A stretch of DNA of 64,000 nt from Leclercia sp. 29361 (GTDB lineage Bacteria > Pseudomonadota > Gammaproteobacteria > Enterobacterales > Enterobacteriaceae), in assembly GCF_011290365.1 (NCBI RefSeq), contig NZ_CP049786.1:1302001-1366000 (forward strand), read 5' to 3'. The position numbers and the translations under genes are program-made. The notes below the pieces were generated by a model, which had not been told where the DNA came from, did no database searches, and was given only the letters and a program-made list of their open reading frames with translations. Positions 39,528-50,403 of the stretch are shown here, one piece after another. Each line of letters opens with the position of its first letter. Positions within the stretch are counted from its first letter, which is position 1.

Positions 39528-40253
39528 TTAATGCAGGATTTTGGCGAGGAAATCTTTGGCACGATCGGACTGAGGGTTGGCAAAGAACTCCTCTTTGGCG
39601 GAGTCCTCCACGATTTTCCCTTCATCCATAAAGATCACGCGGTTCGCCACTTTACGGGCAAAGCCCATTTCGTGGGTCACCACCATCATGGTCATCCCTT
39701 CTTGCGCCAGCTGTACCATAACGTCCAGTACTTCGTTGATCATTTCCGGGTCGAGGGCGGAGGTTGGCTCATCAAACAGCATTGCCACCGGATCCATACA
39801 CAGCGCGCGGGCAATCGCCACACGCTGCTGCTGGCCGCCGGAGAGCTGCGCCGGGAACTTATCGGCATGCGCCGTCAGACCCACGCGCTCCAGCAGTTTC
39901 AATGCCTTTTCACGCGCCTTCGCTTTATCGCGTTTGAGCACTTTTACCTGCGCCAGGGTCAGGTTCTCAATGATCGACAGATGCGGGAACAGTTCGAAAT
40001 GCTGAAACACCATCCCGACGTTAGAACGCAGCGTCGCCAGGTTGGTTTTCTTGTCATTCACTTTGGTGCCGTTGACGATAATCTCGCCCTGCTGCACCGG
40101 CTCAAGGCCGTTCACGGTTTTGATAAGGGTGGATTTGCCCGAGCCGGACGGCCCGCACACCACCACCACTTCGCCCTTTTTCACTTCCGTGGAGCAGTCG
40201 GTCAGCACCTGAAAGTGCCCATACCATTTAGAAACATTTTTCAGGGAAATCAT
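39528..40253 (-). CDS. gltL: Glutamate/aspartate ABC transporter ATPase
   Basis: A 241-residue ABC ATPase driving import of glutamate and aspartate. Walker A is GPSGSGKST, the signature LSGGQQQR, Walker [13 protein letters not shown]. Its ATG overlaps the gltK stop by one base (TAATG). Last gene of the gltIJKL operon. Confidence 0.97.
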   Translation of the reverse strand: MISLKNVSKWYGHFQVLTDCSTEVKKGEVVVVCGPSGSGKSTLIKTVNGLEPVQQGEIIVNGTKVNDKKTNLATLRSNVGMVFQHFELFPHLSIIENLTLAQVKVLKRDKAKAREKALKLLERVGLTAHADKFPAQLSGGQQQRVAIARALCMDPVAMLFDEPTSALDPEMINEVLDVMVQLAQEGMTMMVVTHEMGFARKVANRVIFMDEGKIVEDSAKEEFFANPQSDRAKDFLAKILH

Positions 40254-40927
40254 TACACTGTCCTTTTCTTCAGCCAGCTGACCAACAGCGACGCGCTTAA
40301 ACTAATTGCAAAATAGACCGCACCTGCGAACAGGATCATCTCAACCTGAGTACCATCGCGTTCACCGATGGTGGAGGCGGTGCGGAAGAAGTCTGCCAGG
40401 CTCAACACATAAACCAGCGAGGTATCCTGGAACAGCACGATGCCCTGGGTCAGCAGCAGCGGAACCATGGCGCGGAACGCCTGCGGCAGAATGATGAGCT
40501 TCATCGACTGCCAGTGGGTCATGCCTAACGCCAGGGCGGCGCTGGACTGCCCGCGGGAGATACTCTGGATCCCGGCGCGAATAATCTCTGAGTAGTACGC
40601 CGCCTCAAACATTGAGAAGGCCACCATCGCTGAGATCAGACGAATATCGGATTTCGGCGACAGGCCAAGCACGTTCTGCAGCAGGCCCGGTACGATCAGG
40701 TAGAACCACAGCAGCACCATCACCAGCGGGATGGAGCGAAACACGTTGACGTAGGCCGTGGCAAACCAGGCGACAGGCTTGAAGCTCGACAGGCGCATGA
40801 CCGCCAGCAGAGTGCCCCAGACAATCCCGATAATCACCGCCGTCAGGGTGATCTTCAGGGTGATGATCAGGCCATCAATCAGGTAGGGCAGGGAAGGAAC
40901 GATGGAACTCCAGTCAAACTCGTACAT
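40253..40927 (-). CDS. gltK: Glutamate/aspartate ABC transporter permease GltK
   Basis: A 224-residue inner-membrane permease of the polar amino acid family with about five membrane spans and the EAA loop ([23 protein letters not shown] region). It overlaps both neighbours by one base, so translation is coupled with GltJ and GltL. Length equals E. coli GltK. Confidence 0.97.
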   Translation of the reverse strand: MYEFDWSSIVPSLPYLIDGLIITLKITLTAVIIGIVWGTLLAVMRLSSFKPVAWFATAYVNVFRSIPLVMVLLWFYLIVPGLLQNVLGLSPKSDIRLISAMVAFSMFEAAYYSEIIRAGIQSISRGQSSAALALGMTHWQSMKLIILPQAFRAMVPLLLTQGIVLFQDTSLVYVLSLADFFRTASTIGERDGTQVEMILFAGAVYFAISLSASLLVSWLKKRTV

Positions 40928-41667
40928 TATTTGCCCCCCAGGGTGCCCGGCAGGCGAACTTTACGTTCGACCAGGTTCATCACCAGCATAATCACTGCGT
41001 TAATCAGCACGTACGCCAGGGTAATGGCGGTAAAGGATTCCCACGCGTGCGCGGAGTAATCCAGCAATTTGCCCGCCTGCGCGGCCATATCCACCAGACC
41101 GATAGTGGAGGCGATGGCCGAGTTCTTCACCAGGTTCATCATCTCAGAGGTCATCGGCGGCACAATCACGCGATAGGCATTCGGCAGCAGAACGTAACGG
41201 TAGGCCTGCGGTAAGGTCAGACCCATCGCCAGCGCCGCGTTTTTCTGTCCACGGGGCAGAGACTGGATCGCCGCACGCACCTGCTCACATACGCGGGCAG
41301 CGGTGAACAGACCCAGGCAGAGCATGGAGGAGACAAAGAACTGAACGTTAGGATCCAGTTCAGATTTGAACCACATGCCGAGATCTTCCGGCAGCAGTTC
41401 CGGGATAACCAGATACCAGGTGAAGAACTGCACGATCAACGGAACGTTACGGAACAGTTCGACGTAGCAGGTTCCCAGCGAGGAGAGAAAACGGTTAGGC
41501 ACGGTACGCAAAATACCGAACAGCGAGCCGACCAGGAAGGCGATGATCCAGGCGGTGATCGACAGGGCGACCGTAACCTGAAAACCGCTCCACAACCAGC
41601 CAAGATAGGTGGTGTTGCCGAACGGGGCTTGCTGCAGAAAAATGCCCCAGTTCCAGTCGATTGACAT
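40927..41667 (-). CDS. gltJ: Glutamate/aspartate ABC transporter permease GltJ
   Basis: A 246-residue permease pairing with GltK. The EAA loop appears in [21 protein letters not shown]. It is separated from gltI by a 158-base region carrying a terminator hairpin and the likely SroC RNA, which would lower permease expression relative to the binding protein. Confidence 0.97.
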   Translation of the reverse strand: MSIDWNWGIFLQQAPFGNTTYLGWLWSGFQVTVALSITAWIIAFLVGSLFGILRTVPNRFLSSLGTCYVELFRNVPLIVQFFTWYLVIPELLPEDLGMWFKSELDPNVQFFVSSMLCLGLFTAARVCEQVRAAIQSLPRGQKNAALAMGLTLPQAYRYVLLPNAYRVIVPPMTSEMMNLVKNSAIASTIGLVDMAAQAGKLLDYSAHAWESFTAITLAYVLINAVIMLVMNLVERKVRLPGTLGGK

Positions 41668-41679
41668 AATAAACTCCAG

Positions 41680-41704
41680 AAAAAAAAGGGTAGCAGCGCT
41701 ACCC
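41680..41704 (-). terminator. Intercistronic terminator between gltI and gltJ
   Basis: GGGTAGC and GCTACCC form a 7-bp perfect stem with a 3-base loop; on the minus strand eight T follow. It gives partial termination inside the operon and would form the 3' end of SroC. Confidence 0.85.
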
Positions 41705-41840
41705 TCGAAGATTGGTGAGAAGCTTTAATATTCGCGCTGAGTGGGGAACGACCACTCAACGTTTAGTCTGTCCGCGCTTCCCGACAATCGAGAGGGCAGG
41801 AGGTCCCGCCCCTTAATGGTTCTAATTAGTTAAGTGCTTT
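41680..41840 (-). ncRNA. sroC: Probable SroC small RNA (gltI 3' region)
   Basis: In E. coli and Salmonella the gltI-gltJ spacer yields SroC, a roughly 160-nt RNA cut from the gltIJKL mRNA that acts as a sponge for GcvB. This window has the same spacer length, the same position and an intrinsic terminator at its end. The 5' limit is an estimate and identity is inferred from position, as no alignment was possible. Confidence 0.65.
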
Positions 41841-42734
41841 GTCATTTGGTTCTTTAAACAGTGCCTTCATGTCGTCGGACAGCTCAAAGTTCATGTTCAG
41901 ATTTTTTGGTGGGATTGGGTTTTTAAACCACTTATCGAACCATTTCTCTGCGTCGCCGGAGGTCTGAACCTGAGCGATGGTGTCATCAACCAGTTTCTTA
42001 AATTCCGCGTCGTCTTTACGCATCATGCAGCCATAGGCCTCTTTGGATTGCGCGGTGCCGACGATTTCCCAGTTGTCCGGTTTCTTCGCTTTCGCGCGCT
42101 CACCAGCCAGCAGGGCATCATCCATCATAAACGCGACGGCGCGACCGCTCTCCAGGGTACGGAAAGAGTCACCGTGGTCTTTAGCGCTGATGATGCGCAT
42201 GTCCATTTTCTTCTCTTCGTTCAGCTTGTGCAGCAGCACTTCAGAGGTGGTACCGGAGGTGACGACCACCGCTTTGCCTTTCAGGTTGTCGAAGTCTTTG
42301 ATCTCGCCGCCTTTTTTGGTAAGCAGGCGGGTACCGACCACGAAGATGGTATCGGAGAAGGCAGCCTGTTTCTGACGCTCAAGGTTGTTAGTGGTGGAGC
42401 CACACTCAAAATCAAAGGTGCCGTTTTGCAGCAGCGGAATACGGTTTTGTGACGTGATTGGGATCAGCTTCACTTCCAGATCCGGTTTGTTCAGCTTTTT
42501 CTTCACCGCGTCAACGATGGCGTTGGAGTAAGCCTGAGAGTAACCCACGACTTTTTGCGTGTTGTCGTAGTATGAGAACGGAACAGAGGATTCACGGTGG
42601 CCGACCACAATCACGCCGTTTTTAGCGATTTTTTCCAGGGTGCCGCCCGCCGCCGGCGCAGCGTCTTCGGCGTGCACGACGCCTGCAGACAATCCCATCA
42701 CCAGCATTGCTGTGGCCAGTTTACGTAATTGCAT
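41826..42734 (-). CDS. gltI: Glutamate/aspartate periplasmic binding protein
   Basis: A 302-residue SBP family 3 protein. The signal peptide ends VHAED near residue 23. The mature part (DKIAKNG-like start KIAKNGVIVVGHRESSVP) matches E. coli GltI throughout. The ATG at 42734 with AAGGAG gives the E. coli length; a TTG six bases upstream is rejected. First gene of gltIJKL. Confidence 0.97.
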   Translation of the reverse strand: MQLRKLATAMLVMGLSAGVVHAEDAAPAAGGTLEKIAKNGVIVVGHRESSVPFSYYDNTQKVVGYSQAYSNAIVDAVKKKLNKPDLEVKLIPITSQNRIPLLQNGTFDFECGSTTNNLERQKQAAFSDTIFVVGTRLLTKKGGEIKDFDNLKGKAVVVTSGTTSEVLLHKLNEEKKMDMRIISAKDHGDSFRTLESGRAVAFMMDDALLAGERAKAKKPDNWEIVGTAQSKEAYGCMMRKDDAEFKKLVDDTIAQVQTSGDAEKWFDKWFKNPIPPKNLNMNFELSDDMKALFKEPNDKALN

Positions 42735-42740
42735 ATCCAA

Positions 42741-43028
42741 CTCCTTTTTTATCAGCGACAGGGGCGCATTGATATTCGGTGTGATGTTGTTATAGCTCGC
42801 GCGATACGAGTGCAGTGTTATACGTGTTTGTTAACATTTAGTTTGGCTTAATGTAAAGATTTTGCTGCGTTATTGTTTATTTTTGCGAAGCGCGCCGCAC
42901 CATTCAGAGGCATAAATCCCCCGTTGCACCGTTTCGGTGCTACCGGTGAACAATGCTGGTGCGACAAGGTTGTACGTTAAGCCAAATCGCGTTTGCGTGA
43001 ATAAATAAAGCAATCGGCGTGCCAGAAT
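42741..43028. other. Intergenic region upstream of gltI
   Basis: Roughly 290 bases that should hold the gltI promoter on the minus strand. The part at 42830-42880 is AT-rich. Short dyads such as GCACCG/CGGTGC (42926-42942) are visible. No gene or known operator was recognised. Confidence 0.45.
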
Positions 43029-43030
43029 TG

Positions 43031-43140
43031 ACCCTCACCCCGACCCTCTCCCTGAAAGGGAGAGGGAGAAAGGCCAGGATGCGGCAAATATGCGAGGACT
43101 ATTCCCTCTCCCCTGTGGGGAGAGGGTTAGGGTGAGGGGT
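43031..43140. repeat. Dispersed-type inverted repeat element, about 110 bp
   Basis: The left end CCCTCACCCCGACCCTCTCC is matched, in reverse complement, by the right end GGGAGAGGGTTAGGGTGAGGG (written as GGAGAGGG and TAGGGTGAGGGG). Each half has its own inner hairpin (CTCCCTGAAAGGGAG; CTCCCCTGTGGGGAG). This cruciform type is common between genes of Enterobacter-like genomes. It contains no ORF and may be a MITE-like element. Confidence 0.7.
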
Positions 43141-43145
43141 GAGAA

Positions 43146-44684
43146 TTATTTACGACGCTGACGAAGGCTCATCAGCACGGCACCAAAGCCGAACAGCACG
43201 GTCAGGATCCACAGCGGCCAGTTGCCGGTGCGAGCGTAAGGCGTTAACCCTGTCGTCGGCGTGACCTTTGCCGTCAGCACGTCGCGGGTAAACTGCGGGA
43301 GCATGGCCTGAATTTCGCCCTGCGGCCCAATCACGGCGGTAATGCCATTGTTGGTGCTGCGCAGCAGCGGGCGCGCCAGCTCCAGGGAGCGCATCCGCGC
43401 CATCTGGAAGTGCTGCCATGGGCCAATCGATTTACCGAACCAGGCATCGTTAGAGATGGTCAGCAGATAATCGGTATCCGGGCGGAAATTATCCCGCACC
43501 TGCTCACCGAGGATAATCTCGTAGCAAATGGCGGCGGTCAGCAAAAAGCCGTGCGCGCTCAGCTGAGGCTGAACATACGGACCCCGGCTAAACGAGGACA
43601 TCGGCAGATCGAAGAATGGCGCCAGCGGACGCAGAATCGACTCCAGCGGCACAAACTCACCGAAAGGCACCAGGTGATTTTTGTTGTAGCGGTTGGTCGA
43701 CTCATAGCTGTACGGATTGTCTTTCCCCAGCGTGATGATGGTGTTGTAGGTGTCGTAACGGTTCTGCTTGTTCAGACGCGCATCGACAATCCCGGTGATC
43801 AGGGTGGTGTCACGGGCGCGCAGCAGATCGTCCATCATGGCGAGGAAACGCTGCTGGTTAATCTCCAGATCCGGGATCGCCGACTCCGGCCAGATAATCA
43901 GCTGCGAGTTGCCCATCTCTTTCTGGGTAGCATCCAGATAAATTTTCAGGGTGTTGACCAGCTGACCTTCATCCCATTTCAGCGACTGGGGAATATTCCC
44001 CTGCACCATCGACACCTGGGTAGCGCGTTGCGGCTCGAGGGTAAACCACTGGATAAAACGCAGCGGGAAGGGCAGGGCAAAGAGGATCAGCGCCGCCGCC
44101 AGCGGACGCCAGTTGCGCTGTACCAGCGCCAGTACCAGCAGGCCGCTCACTACCATCAGCAGGAAGTTGATCGCCTCGACGCCCATCACCGGCGCCAGAC
44201 CTTTCAGCGGGCCGTCGATCTGGCTGTAGCCAAACTGCAGCCAGGGAAAACCGGTCAGCACCCAGCCGCGCAGGAATTCGCTGCACTGCCAGACCACCGG
44301 GGCGGCAATCGCCACCCGCAGCCAACTGGTTTTCGGCCACAGGCGCGAGAGGACCCCGGCGAAGAGGCCGGTATACAGCGAAAGATAGGCTGCCAGCAGT
44401 ACCACGAGGAAGACATTCACCGGACCCGGCATGCCGCCAAATTGCGCAATACTGACGTAAACCCAATTAATACCGGAGCCAAACAGGCCGAGCCCCCAGA
44501 CGTAACCAATCGCCGCGGCCTGTATGGGCCGTCGGTTCAGCGTCAGCCCCTGCAGTCCCATCAGGGAGAGGAGCGCGGCGGGCCAGAAGTCATAAGGGGA
44601 AAAAGCCAGCGTTCCGCTGGCTCCGAGGATTAGCGCCAGCAGCAGACGTACGCGCTGGCGTTCAAACAGTGGGGCAAATGCCAT
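43146..44684 (-). CDS. lnt: Apolipoprotein N-acyltransferase
   Basis: A 512-residue inner-membrane enzyme adding the third acyl chain to lipoproteins. About eight hydrophobic segments surround a periplasmic nitrilase domain (about 225-480). The catalytic Glu is in WPESAIPDL and the nucleophilic Cys in [10 protein letters not shown]. Length equals E. coli Lnt. It lies 5 bases after corC and is cotranscribed. Confidence 0.97.
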   Translation of the reverse strand: MAFAPLFERQRVRLLLALILGASGTLAFSPYDFWPAALLSLMGLQGLTLNRRPIQAAAIGYVWGLGLFGSGINWVYVSIAQFGGMPGPVNVFLVVLLAAYLSLYTGLFAGVLSRLWPKTSWLRVAIAAPVVWQCSEFLRGWVLTGFPWLQFGYSQIDGPLKGLAPVMGVEAINFLLMVVSGLLVLALVQRNWRPLAAALILFALPFPLRFIQWFTLEPQRATQVSMVQGNIPQSLKWDEGQLVNTLKIYLDATQKEMGNSQLIIWPESAIPDLEINQQRFLAMMDDLLRARDTTLITGIVDARLNKQNRYDTYNTIITLGKDNPYSYESTNRYNKNHLVPFGEFVPLESILRPLAPFFDLPMSSFSRGPYVQPQLSAHGFLLTAAICYEIILGEQVRDNFRPDTDYLLTISNDAWFGKSIGPWQHFQMARMRSLELARPLLRSTNNGITAVIGPQGEIQAMLPQFTRDVLTAKVTPTTGLTPYARTGNWPLWILTVLFGFGAVLMSLRQRRK

Positions 44685-44689
44685 TTAAA

Positions 44690-45568
44690 TCAATCATCCA
44701 GTGTGGGTTGCGGAGCATCGTCCGGCATTCTTACATGAACCTGAATAATACGTCGACTGTCGGCCATTGCGACCTTGAACTGGTAACCGTCTATTTCCAC
44801 GGTCTCACCGCGCGCCGGAAGGTGACCAAAGGCCTGCATCACCAGCCCGCCAATGGTATCCACCTCTTCATCGCTGAAGTGGGTCCCGAAGGTGTCATTG
44901 AAATCTTCGATCGGAGCCAGCGCACGCACGGTCCAGGTGTGGCGGCTCAGCTGACGGAAGTCGATATCCTCTTCTTCGTCATATTCGTCTTCGATCTCAC
45001 CGACAATCAGTTCAAGAATATCTTCGATGGTGACCAGACCCGAAACACCGCCAAATTCATCGATAACAATCGCCATGTGGTAGCGCTGAGAGCGAAACTC
45101 TTTCAGCATGCGGTCAACCCGCTTGCTTTCCGGGACAACCACCGCCTGACGTAGCACTTTTTCCATGCTGAAGGCTTCGGAATCGCTGCGCATAAACGGC
45201 AGCAGATCTTTAGCCATCAAAATCCCTTCGATGTGATCTTTATCTTCGCTGATCACCGGGAAACGCGAGTGAGCAGACTCGATAATAACGTCGAGGCACT
45301 CATCTAAGGTCTGGTTGCGTTTCAGGGTAATCATCTGCGAGCGGGGGATCATGATATCGCGAACGCGCTGGTCGGCGATGTCCATTACCCCTTCGAGCAT
45401 TTCGCGCGTATCTTCGTCGATAAGCTCGTTCTGCCCGGAATCACGGATCAGCTCCAGAAGATCGTCACGGTTTTTAGGTTCACCGTGGAACAGCTGGCTC
45501 AGAAGGAGGGAGAAAAATCCCTTTTTGCTGTTAGGTGTGTCGCTACTGTGTGAATTGTCGTCGCTCAT
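44690..45568 (-). CDS. corC: CorC (YbeX), CBS-domain protein linked to magnesium/cobalt efflux
   Basis: A 292-residue cytoplasmic protein with two CBS domains (about 65-190) and a CorC_HlyC transporter-associated domain (about 205-285). It lacks the membrane domain of CorB-type proteins, as in E. coli. Genetic work ties CorC to Mg/Co efflux and, more recently, the ybeX operon to ribosome maturation. It lies between ybeY and lnt. Confidence 0.95.
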   Translation of the reverse strand: MSDDNSHSSDTPNSKKGFFSLLLSQLFHGEPKNRDDLLELIRDSGQNELIDEDTREMLEGVMDIADQRVRDIMIPRSQMITLKRNQTLDECLDVIIESAHSRFPVISEDKDHIEGILMAKDLLPFMRSDSEAFSMEKVLRQAVVVPESKRVDRMLKEFRSQRYHMAIVIDEFGGVSGLVTIEDILELIVGEIEDEYDEEEDIDFRQLSRHTWTVRALAPIEDFNDTFGTHFSDEEVDTIGGLVMQAFGHLPARGETVEIDGYQFKVAMADSRRIIQVHVRMPDDAPQPTLDD

Positions 45569-45671
45569 GGCGTTTGTTAAGGGTTCTCATGTTGATGTAA
45601 AACTGCCGTCGCGGACCTTTGTCTGACACGACGGCACATTATGTCAGTCCGGCGCAAAACCGCCGAACAGA

Positions 45672-46139
45672 CTACTCTTTCTCGGCAATGTACGGATCCT
45701 CATAGCCCAGAGCAAGCATTATCTCTGTCTCGAGGGACTCCATCTCTTCCGCTTCTTCATCTTCAATATGGTCGTAGCCCAGCAGATGCAGGCTCCCGTG
45801 CACTACCATATGCGCCCAGTGGGCTTCGAGCGGCTTTTGCTGCTCCTTTGCCTCCTGCTCAACCACCTGCCGGCAGATGATCAGATCACCCAGCAGCGGC
45901 AGTTCGATGCCCGGCGGCGCCTCAAACGGGAAAGAGAGCACGTTGGTCGGCTTATCTTTCCCGCGATAGGTCAGGTTCAGGTCGTGGCTTTCTGCTTCAT
46001 CCACCAGGCGAATCGTTACCTCTGACTCTTCCTGAAACTGAGGGATGACGGCATTCAGCCACGCCTGGAACTGGCTCTCTTCCGGCAGGCCGGAATTGTC
46101 TTCACAGGCCAGCTGTAAATCGAGGATCACCTGACTCAT
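45672..46139 (-). CDS. ybeY: Endoribonuclease / rRNA maturation factor YbeY
   Basis: A 155-residue metal-dependent RNase involved in 16S rRNA 3' processing and 70S quality control. The zinc site is the three-His motif [11 protein letters not shown]. The ATG overlaps the ybeZ stop (4-base ATGA overlap), indicating coupling. Length matches E. coli YbeY. Confidence 0.97.
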   Translation of the reverse strand: MSQVILDLQLACEDNSGLPEESQFQAWLNAVIPQFQEESEVTIRLVDEAESHDLNLTYRGKDKPTNVLSFPFEAPPGIELPLLGDLIICRQVVEQEAKEQQKPLEAHWAHMVVHGSLHLLGYDHIEDEEAEEMESLETEIMLALGYEDPYIAEKE

Positions 46140-47182
46140 TTCTGCTCTTGCTCCTGGGCTTCGCGTTTACGTTCCGCGGCCTGCTCTGCTTTACGTTTTT
46201 GATCTGCTGCTTCCCACGCTTCATACGCCGTGACGATGCGGGCCACCACCGGGTGACGCACCACGTCTTCGCTGTGGAAGAAGTTAAAGCTGATTTCGTC
46301 CACTTCGGACAGGACTTCAATGGCGTGACGCAGACCCGATTTGGTGCTGCGCGGCAGGTCGACCTGGGTGATATCGCCGGTGATCACCGCTTTGGAGTTA
46401 AAGCCAATACGGGTCAGGAACATCTTCATCTGTTCGATGGTGGTGTTCTGGCTCTCATCCAGAATGATAAACGCATCGTTCAACGTACGGCCACGCATAT
46501 AGGCCAGCGGAGCCACTTCGATAACGTTACGTTCGATCAGTTTTTCAACCTTCTCAAAGCCGAGCATCTCAAACAGCGCATCGTACAGCGGGCGCAGGTA
46601 TGGGTCGACTTTCTGGCTCAGGTCGCCAGGCAGGAAGCCCAGCTTCTCGCCCGCTTCAACGGCCGGACGGGTGAGCAGAATACGGCGGATCTCCTGGCGC
46701 TCCAGGGCATCCACGGCAGCGGCTACTGCGAGGTAGGTTTTACCGGTACCCGCCGGGCCGACGCCGAAGGTGATGTCATGATCAAGGATGTTGGCGATGT
46801 ACTGCGCCTGGTTTGGCGTGCGTGGTTTAATGACGCCACGCTTGGTCTGAATGTGGATAGCTTTGCCGAACTCCGGCACGCTCTCTGCGCTCTGCTCCAG
46901 TACCCGCGACTCTTTGATCGCCAGATGGATCTGTTCCGGCTCAATATCCTGCGTTTCACCGCGCATCGGGGCGGTATCAACGTACAGGCTACGGAGGATA
47001 TCCGCAGCGGCATTGACGCAAATGGCGCGTCCGGTGAGTTTGAACTGGTTATCGCGACGATTAATCTCGATACCCAGACGTCGCTCCAGATGTTTGATGT
47101 TGTCATCAAACGGCCCGCACAGGCTCAGCAGGCGAGCGTTGTCTGCTGGCTCAAGGGTAATTTCACGTGTATCTATATTCAA
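46136..47182 (-). CDS. ybeZ: PhoH-like ATPase YbeZ
   Basis: A 348-residue PhoH-family ATPase, an interaction partner of YbeY in RNA metabolism. Walker A is [10 protein letters not shown] (near 137) and Walker B IILDESQN. The start is TTG at 47182 with AAGAGGAA, giving [15 protein letters not shown] as in E. coli. The C-terminal tail is Lys/Glu/Gln rich. It lies 151 bases past miaB in the same direction. Confidence 0.96.
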   Translation of the reverse strand: MNIDTREITLEPADNARLLSLCGPFDDNIKHLERRLGIEINRRDNQFKLTGRAICVNAAADILRSLYVDTAPMRGETQDIEPEQIHLAIKESRVLEQSAESVPEFGKAIHIQTKRGVIKPRTPNQAQYIANILDHDITFGVGPAGTGKTYLAVAAAVDALERQEIRRILLTRPAVEAGEKLGFLPGDLSQKVDPYLRPLYDALFEMLGFEKVEKLIERNVIEVAPLAYMRGRTLNDAFIILDESQNTTIEQMKMFLTRIGFNSKAVITGDITQVDLPRSTKSGLRHAIEVLSEVDEISFNFFHSEDVVRHPVVARIVTAYEAWEAADQKRKAEQAAERKREAQEQEQK

Positions 47183-47294
47183 ACCGTTCCTCTTAATGTC
47201 CTGGATGCCATAAGGCAGTGGGTCTGTCTTATGAAAGTATTCACGCCAGAGAATAAAGGCGCAAGCATTGCGAAGGATATGGGGGAGAGAAGAG

Positions 47295-47326
47295 GGGAAA
47301 ACAAGGCCTGCCAGAAATGGCAGGCC
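47295..47326 (-). terminator. Terminator of miaB
   Basis: GGCCTGCCA and TGGCAGGCC form a perfect 9-bp stem with a GAAA loop; on the minus strand TTGTTTTCC follows. It lies just after the miaB stop and before ybeZ. Confidence 0.8.
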
Positions 47327-47333
47327 ACAGGCA

Positions 47334-48764
47334 TTATGGCTGATAAACGCCGACGCCCAGATCGCTTTCTTTACGGGTACGGGCGATCACTGATTCGGGT
47401 GACTCGGCGATACGCAGACCCATTTCCTCTTCGGTGCGCACCAGTTTTCCGCGCAGGGAGTTGGTCAGCACTTCAAGGATCTCGATATCAACGAACTTAC
47501 CGACCAGATCCGGCGTTCCTTCAAAGTTCACTACGCGGTTGTTCTCGGTACGGCCAGAGAGCTGCATGATGCTCTTACGTGAAGTGCCTTCGACCAGTAC
47601 GCGCTGCACGGTGCCGAGCATCCGACGGCTCCAGGCGTTGGCCTGCTGGTTAATGCGATCCTGCAGAATATACAGACGCTGCTTTTTCACCTCATCCGGT
47701 ACGTCATCAACCATATCGGCGGCAGGCGTTCCCGGACGTGCCGAGAAGATGAAGCTGTAGCTCACGTCGAAATTCACATCGCCAATCACCTTCATGGTGC
47801 GCTCGAAATCCTCGTCCGTTTCACCCGGGAAGCCGACGATAAAGTCTGAGCTAATCTGAATATCCGGGCGGGCGTCACGCAGCTTGCGGATAATCGCTTT
47901 ATATTCCAGCGCGGTGTGGGTGCGGCCCATCAGGTTCAGCACGCGGTCAGAACCACACTGGATCGGCAGATGCAGGAAGCTCACCAGCTCCGGTGTATCG
48001 CGGTAGACATCGATGATGTCATCGGTGAATTCAATCGGGTGGCTGGTGGTGAAGCGAATACGGTCGATGCCGTCGATGGCGGCCACCAGACGCAGCAGGT
48101 CGGCAAAAGAGCCGGTGCTGCCGTCATAATTCTCGCCGCGCCAGGCGTTCACATTCTGCCCGAGCAGGTTCACTTCACGTACGCCCTGCGCCGCCAGCTG
48201 AGCAATTTCAAACAGGATGTCGTCGCAAGGACGGCTGACTTCCTCACCGCGGGTGTAAGGCACCACGCAGTAGGTACAGTATTTGTTGCAGCCTTCCATG
48301 ATGGAGACGAAGGCGGTCGGGCCATCCGCGCGCGGTTCCGGCAGACGGTCGAATTTTTCGATTTCCGGGAAGCTGACGTCGATGATCGCCTTGCGCTGGC
48401 CGGTCCCGCGTACGGAGTTGATCATCTCCGGCAGGCGGTGCAGGGTCTGCGGACCAAAAATAATATCGACATAGTGCGCGCGCTGACGAATCAGCTTGCC
48501 TTCCTGGGAGGCGACACAGCCGCCGACGCCGATGATCACGTCCGGTCGTTTTTGCTTGATCAGCTTCCAGCGACCGAGCTGGTGAAAGACTTTCTCCTGC
48601 GCCTTCTCACGGATCGAGCAGGTGTTCAGCAGCAACACGTCTGCCTCTTCCGCCACGTCGGTGAGTTGATACCCATGGGTGGCATCCAGCAGATCGGCCA
48701 TCTTTGATGAATCGTACTCGTTCATCTGACAGCCCCAGGTTTTTATATGGAGTTTTTTTGTCAT
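47334..48764 (-). CDS. miaB: tRNA-2-methylthio-N6-dimethylallyladenosine synthase
   Basis: A 476-residue radical-SAM methylthiotransferase acting on i6A37 of tRNAs reading UNN codons. The N-terminal cluster cysteines are in WGCQMN, LNTCS and VGGCVA; the radical-SAM motif is CNKYCTYC; a C-terminal TRAM domain (about 378-445) binds tRNA. It is two residues longer than E. coli MiaB, in the [11 protein letters not shown] stretch. The ATG at 48764 starts [18 protein letters not shown]; a long in-frame opening to 49538 antisense to ubiF is rejected. Confidence 0.97.
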   Translation of the reverse strand: MTKKLHIKTWGCQMNEYDSSKMADLLDATHGYQLTDVAEEADVLLLNTCSIREKAQEKVFHQLGRWKLIKQKRPDVIIGVGGCVASQEGKLIRQRAHYVDIIFGPQTLHRLPEMINSVRGTGQRKAIIDVSFPEIEKFDRLPEPRADGPTAFVSIMEGCNKYCTYCVVPYTRGEEVSRPCDDILFEIAQLAAQGVREVNLLGQNVNAWRGENYDGSTGSFADLLRLVAAIDGIDRIRFTTSHPIEFTDDIIDVYRDTPELVSFLHLPIQCGSDRVLNLMGRTHTALEYKAIIRKLRDARPDIQISSDFIVGFPGETDEDFERTMKVIGDVNFDVSYSFIFSARPGTPAADMVDDVPDEVKKQRLYILQDRINQQANAWSRRMLGTVQRVLVEGTSRKSIMQLSGRTENNRVVNFEGTPDLVGKFVDIEILEVLTNSLRGKLVRTEEEMGLRIAESPESVIARTRKESDLGVGVYQP

Positions 48765-48893
48765 CGACTTGCTCGTGCTCAGGATTGCAGGGCGCGTATT
48801 GTAATGCTTTGGTGCGGTTGTGACCAGTATGAAGGTTCCCGGACCCAAGGCGAAAAAATCCGGTAAACTTAAGGGATTCTCAAATAAGGACAA

Positions 48894-50075
48894 ATGACCA
48901 TGACTATCCAACAAACCGGGATCGCCATCGTCGGCGGCGGTATGGTCGGCGGGGCGCTGGCGCTGGGGCTGGCGCAACACGGGTTCGAGGTAACGGTTAT
49001 CGAACAGGCGGCACCGCCTGCTTTTGACGCCTCTCAGCAACCGGATGTACGCATCTCTGCCATCAGCGCCGCCTCGGTCGATCTGCTTCGCGGGCTGGGC
49101 GTGTGGGATGCCATCCTGGCGATGCGCGCGCACCCTTATCGCCGCCTGGAGACCTGGGAGTGGGAAAATGCCCATGTGGTGTTTGACGCCGCGGAGCTCA
49201 AACTCCCCCTGCTGGGATATATGGTGGAAAATACGGTTCTGCAGCACGCGCTCTGGCAGGCGCTGGAGGCGCATCCCCAGGTCACGCTGCGCGTCCCCGC
49301 GTCGATCAAACATGTGCACCGCCATAACGAGCAGCACCTGATCGAACTGGATAGCGGTGAGCAGCTGGCGGTGAAACTGCTGGTGGGCGCCGACGGGGCC
49401 AATTCCCGGGTACGGGAGCTGGCCGGGATCGGCATTCACGCCTGGCATTACCAACAATCCTGCATGCTGATCACCGTTGCCTGTGAGAACGATCCGGGCG
49501 ACAGCACCTGGCAGCATTTTACCCCGAATGGCCCGCACGCTTTTTTACCGCTGTTCGACAACTGGGCGTCACTGGTATGGTACGACACCCCGGCGCGCAT
49601 TCGCCAGTTGCAGGGGCTGTCGATGGAGCAGTTGCAGCGCGAAATCGCCCACCATTTCCCGGCCCGTCTGGGTAAAATCACACCGGTCGCTGCCGGGGCC
49701 TTCCCGCTGACGCGCCGTCATGCGCTGCAGTATGCGCAGGAAGGGTTGGCGCTGGTGGGTGACGCGGCGCACACTATTCATCCGCTGGCCGGGCAGGGCG
49801 TTAATCTTGGTTATCGCGATGTCGACGCGTTGATAGATGTCCTCAACAATGCCCGCAACCACGGCGAAGCCTGGGCCAGCCATCAGGTGCTTAAGCGGTA
49901 TCAGACCCGACGGATGGCGGACAACTTCATTATGCAGTCGGGGATGGATCTGTTTTACGCCGGGTTCAGCAACGATCTGGGGCCGCTACGCGTCCTGCGT
50001 AATGTGGGATTAATGGCGGCGCAGCGCGCCGGCGGGCTGAAACGTCAGGCGTTGAAGTACGCCTTAGGACTTTAA
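48894..50075 (+). CDS. ubiF: 3-demethoxyubiquinol 3-hydroxylase UbiF
   Basis: A 393-residue FAD-dependent aromatic hydroxylase of the UbiH/COQ6 family acting late in ubiquinone synthesis. FAD motifs are [14 protein letters not shown] at the N-terminus, [10 protein letters not shown], and [14 protein letters not shown]. Two in-frame ATGs (48894 and 48900) are possible; the first follows AAGGACAA exactly as in E. coli. It diverges from miaB and ends before a REP unit and terminator. Confidence 0.96.
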   Translation: MTMTIQQTGIAIVGGGMVGGALALGLAQHGFEVTVIEQAAPPAFDASQQPDVRISAISAASVDLLRGLGVWDAILAMRAHPYRRLETWEWENAHVVFDAAELKLPLLGYMVENTVLQHALWQALEAHPQVTLRVPASIKHVHRHNEQHLIELDSGEQLAVKLLVGADGANSRVRELAGIGIHAWHYQQSCMLITVACENDPGDSTWQHFTPNGPHAFLPLFDNWASLVWYDTPARIRQLQGLSMEQLQREIAHHFPARLGKITPVAAGAFPLTRRHALQYAQEGLALVGDAAHTIHPLAGQGVNLGYRDVDALIDVLNNARNHGEAWASHQVLKRYQTRRMADNFIMQSGMDLFYAGFSNDLGPLRVLRNVGLMAAQRAGGLKRQALKYALGL

Positions 50076-50086
50076 AACATTTCCAG

Positions 50087-50114
50087 GCCGGGTAAGGCGA
50101 AGCCGCCACCCGGC
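50087..50114. repeat. REP unit after ubiF
   Basis: GCCGGGT and ACCCGGC ends enclose AAGGCGAAGCCGCC, the usual REP palindrome core for enteric bacteria. It lies 12 bases past the ubiF stop. Confidence 0.8.
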
Positions 50115-50141
50115 ATTTACATTCTGGAAACGCAGAAAAGC

Positions 50142-50168
50142 AAAAAGCTCGCCGAAGCGAGCTTTTTT
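50142..50168. terminator. Bidirectional terminator between ubiF and the tRNA operon
   Basis: AAAAAGCTCGC and GCGAGCTTTTT form a perfect stem with a CGAA loop, with A and T runs on the two sides. It ends both the ubiF transcript and the leftward tRNA transcript. Confidence 0.9.
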
Positions 50169-50172
50169 AGTG

Positions 50173-50247
50173 TGGCTGGGGTGCAGGGATTCGAACCCCG
50201 GAATGCTGGTATCAGAAACCAGTGCCTTACCGCTTGGCGACACCCCA
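50173..50247 (-). tRNA. glnX: tRNA-Gln (anticodon CTG), glnX position
   Basis: A 75-base cloverleaf with encoded CCA. The anticodon loop is TTCTGAT. It differs from the other CTG copy by an A-to-G/T-to-C pair change at the end of the acceptor stem, a different base at position 26 and T-arm changes that leave a G-T pair. Last gene of the operon. Confidence 0.97.
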
Positions 50248-50284
50248 ATTGCGTTAAACAATAAACATCTAACGACTTTTAAAT

Positions 50285-50359
50285 TGGCTGGGGTACGAGG
50301 ATTCGAACCTCGGAATGCTGGTATCAGAAACCAGAGCCTTACCGCTTGGCGATACCCCA
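50285..50359 (-). tRNA. glnV: tRNA-Gln (anticodon CTG), glnV position
   Basis: A 75-base cloverleaf with encoded CCA and anticodon loop TTCTGAT. The acceptor TGGGGTA/TACCCCA and T-arm CGAGG/CCTCG are fully paired. It reads CAG codons. Confidence 0.97.
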
Positions 50360-50403
50360 ACAATTTTTTTTAGTTTACCGACAGAATCGATAAATTACTA
50401 ATA

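Noticed and set aside
43410..44633. 407-codon plus-strand frame across lnt
   Set aside because: Antisense shadow of lnt; Gln/Arg/His-rich with no domain signature.
48765..49538. N-terminal extension of miaB to 734 residues
   Set aside because: The extension lies antisense to ubiF; the family start at 48764 is clear.
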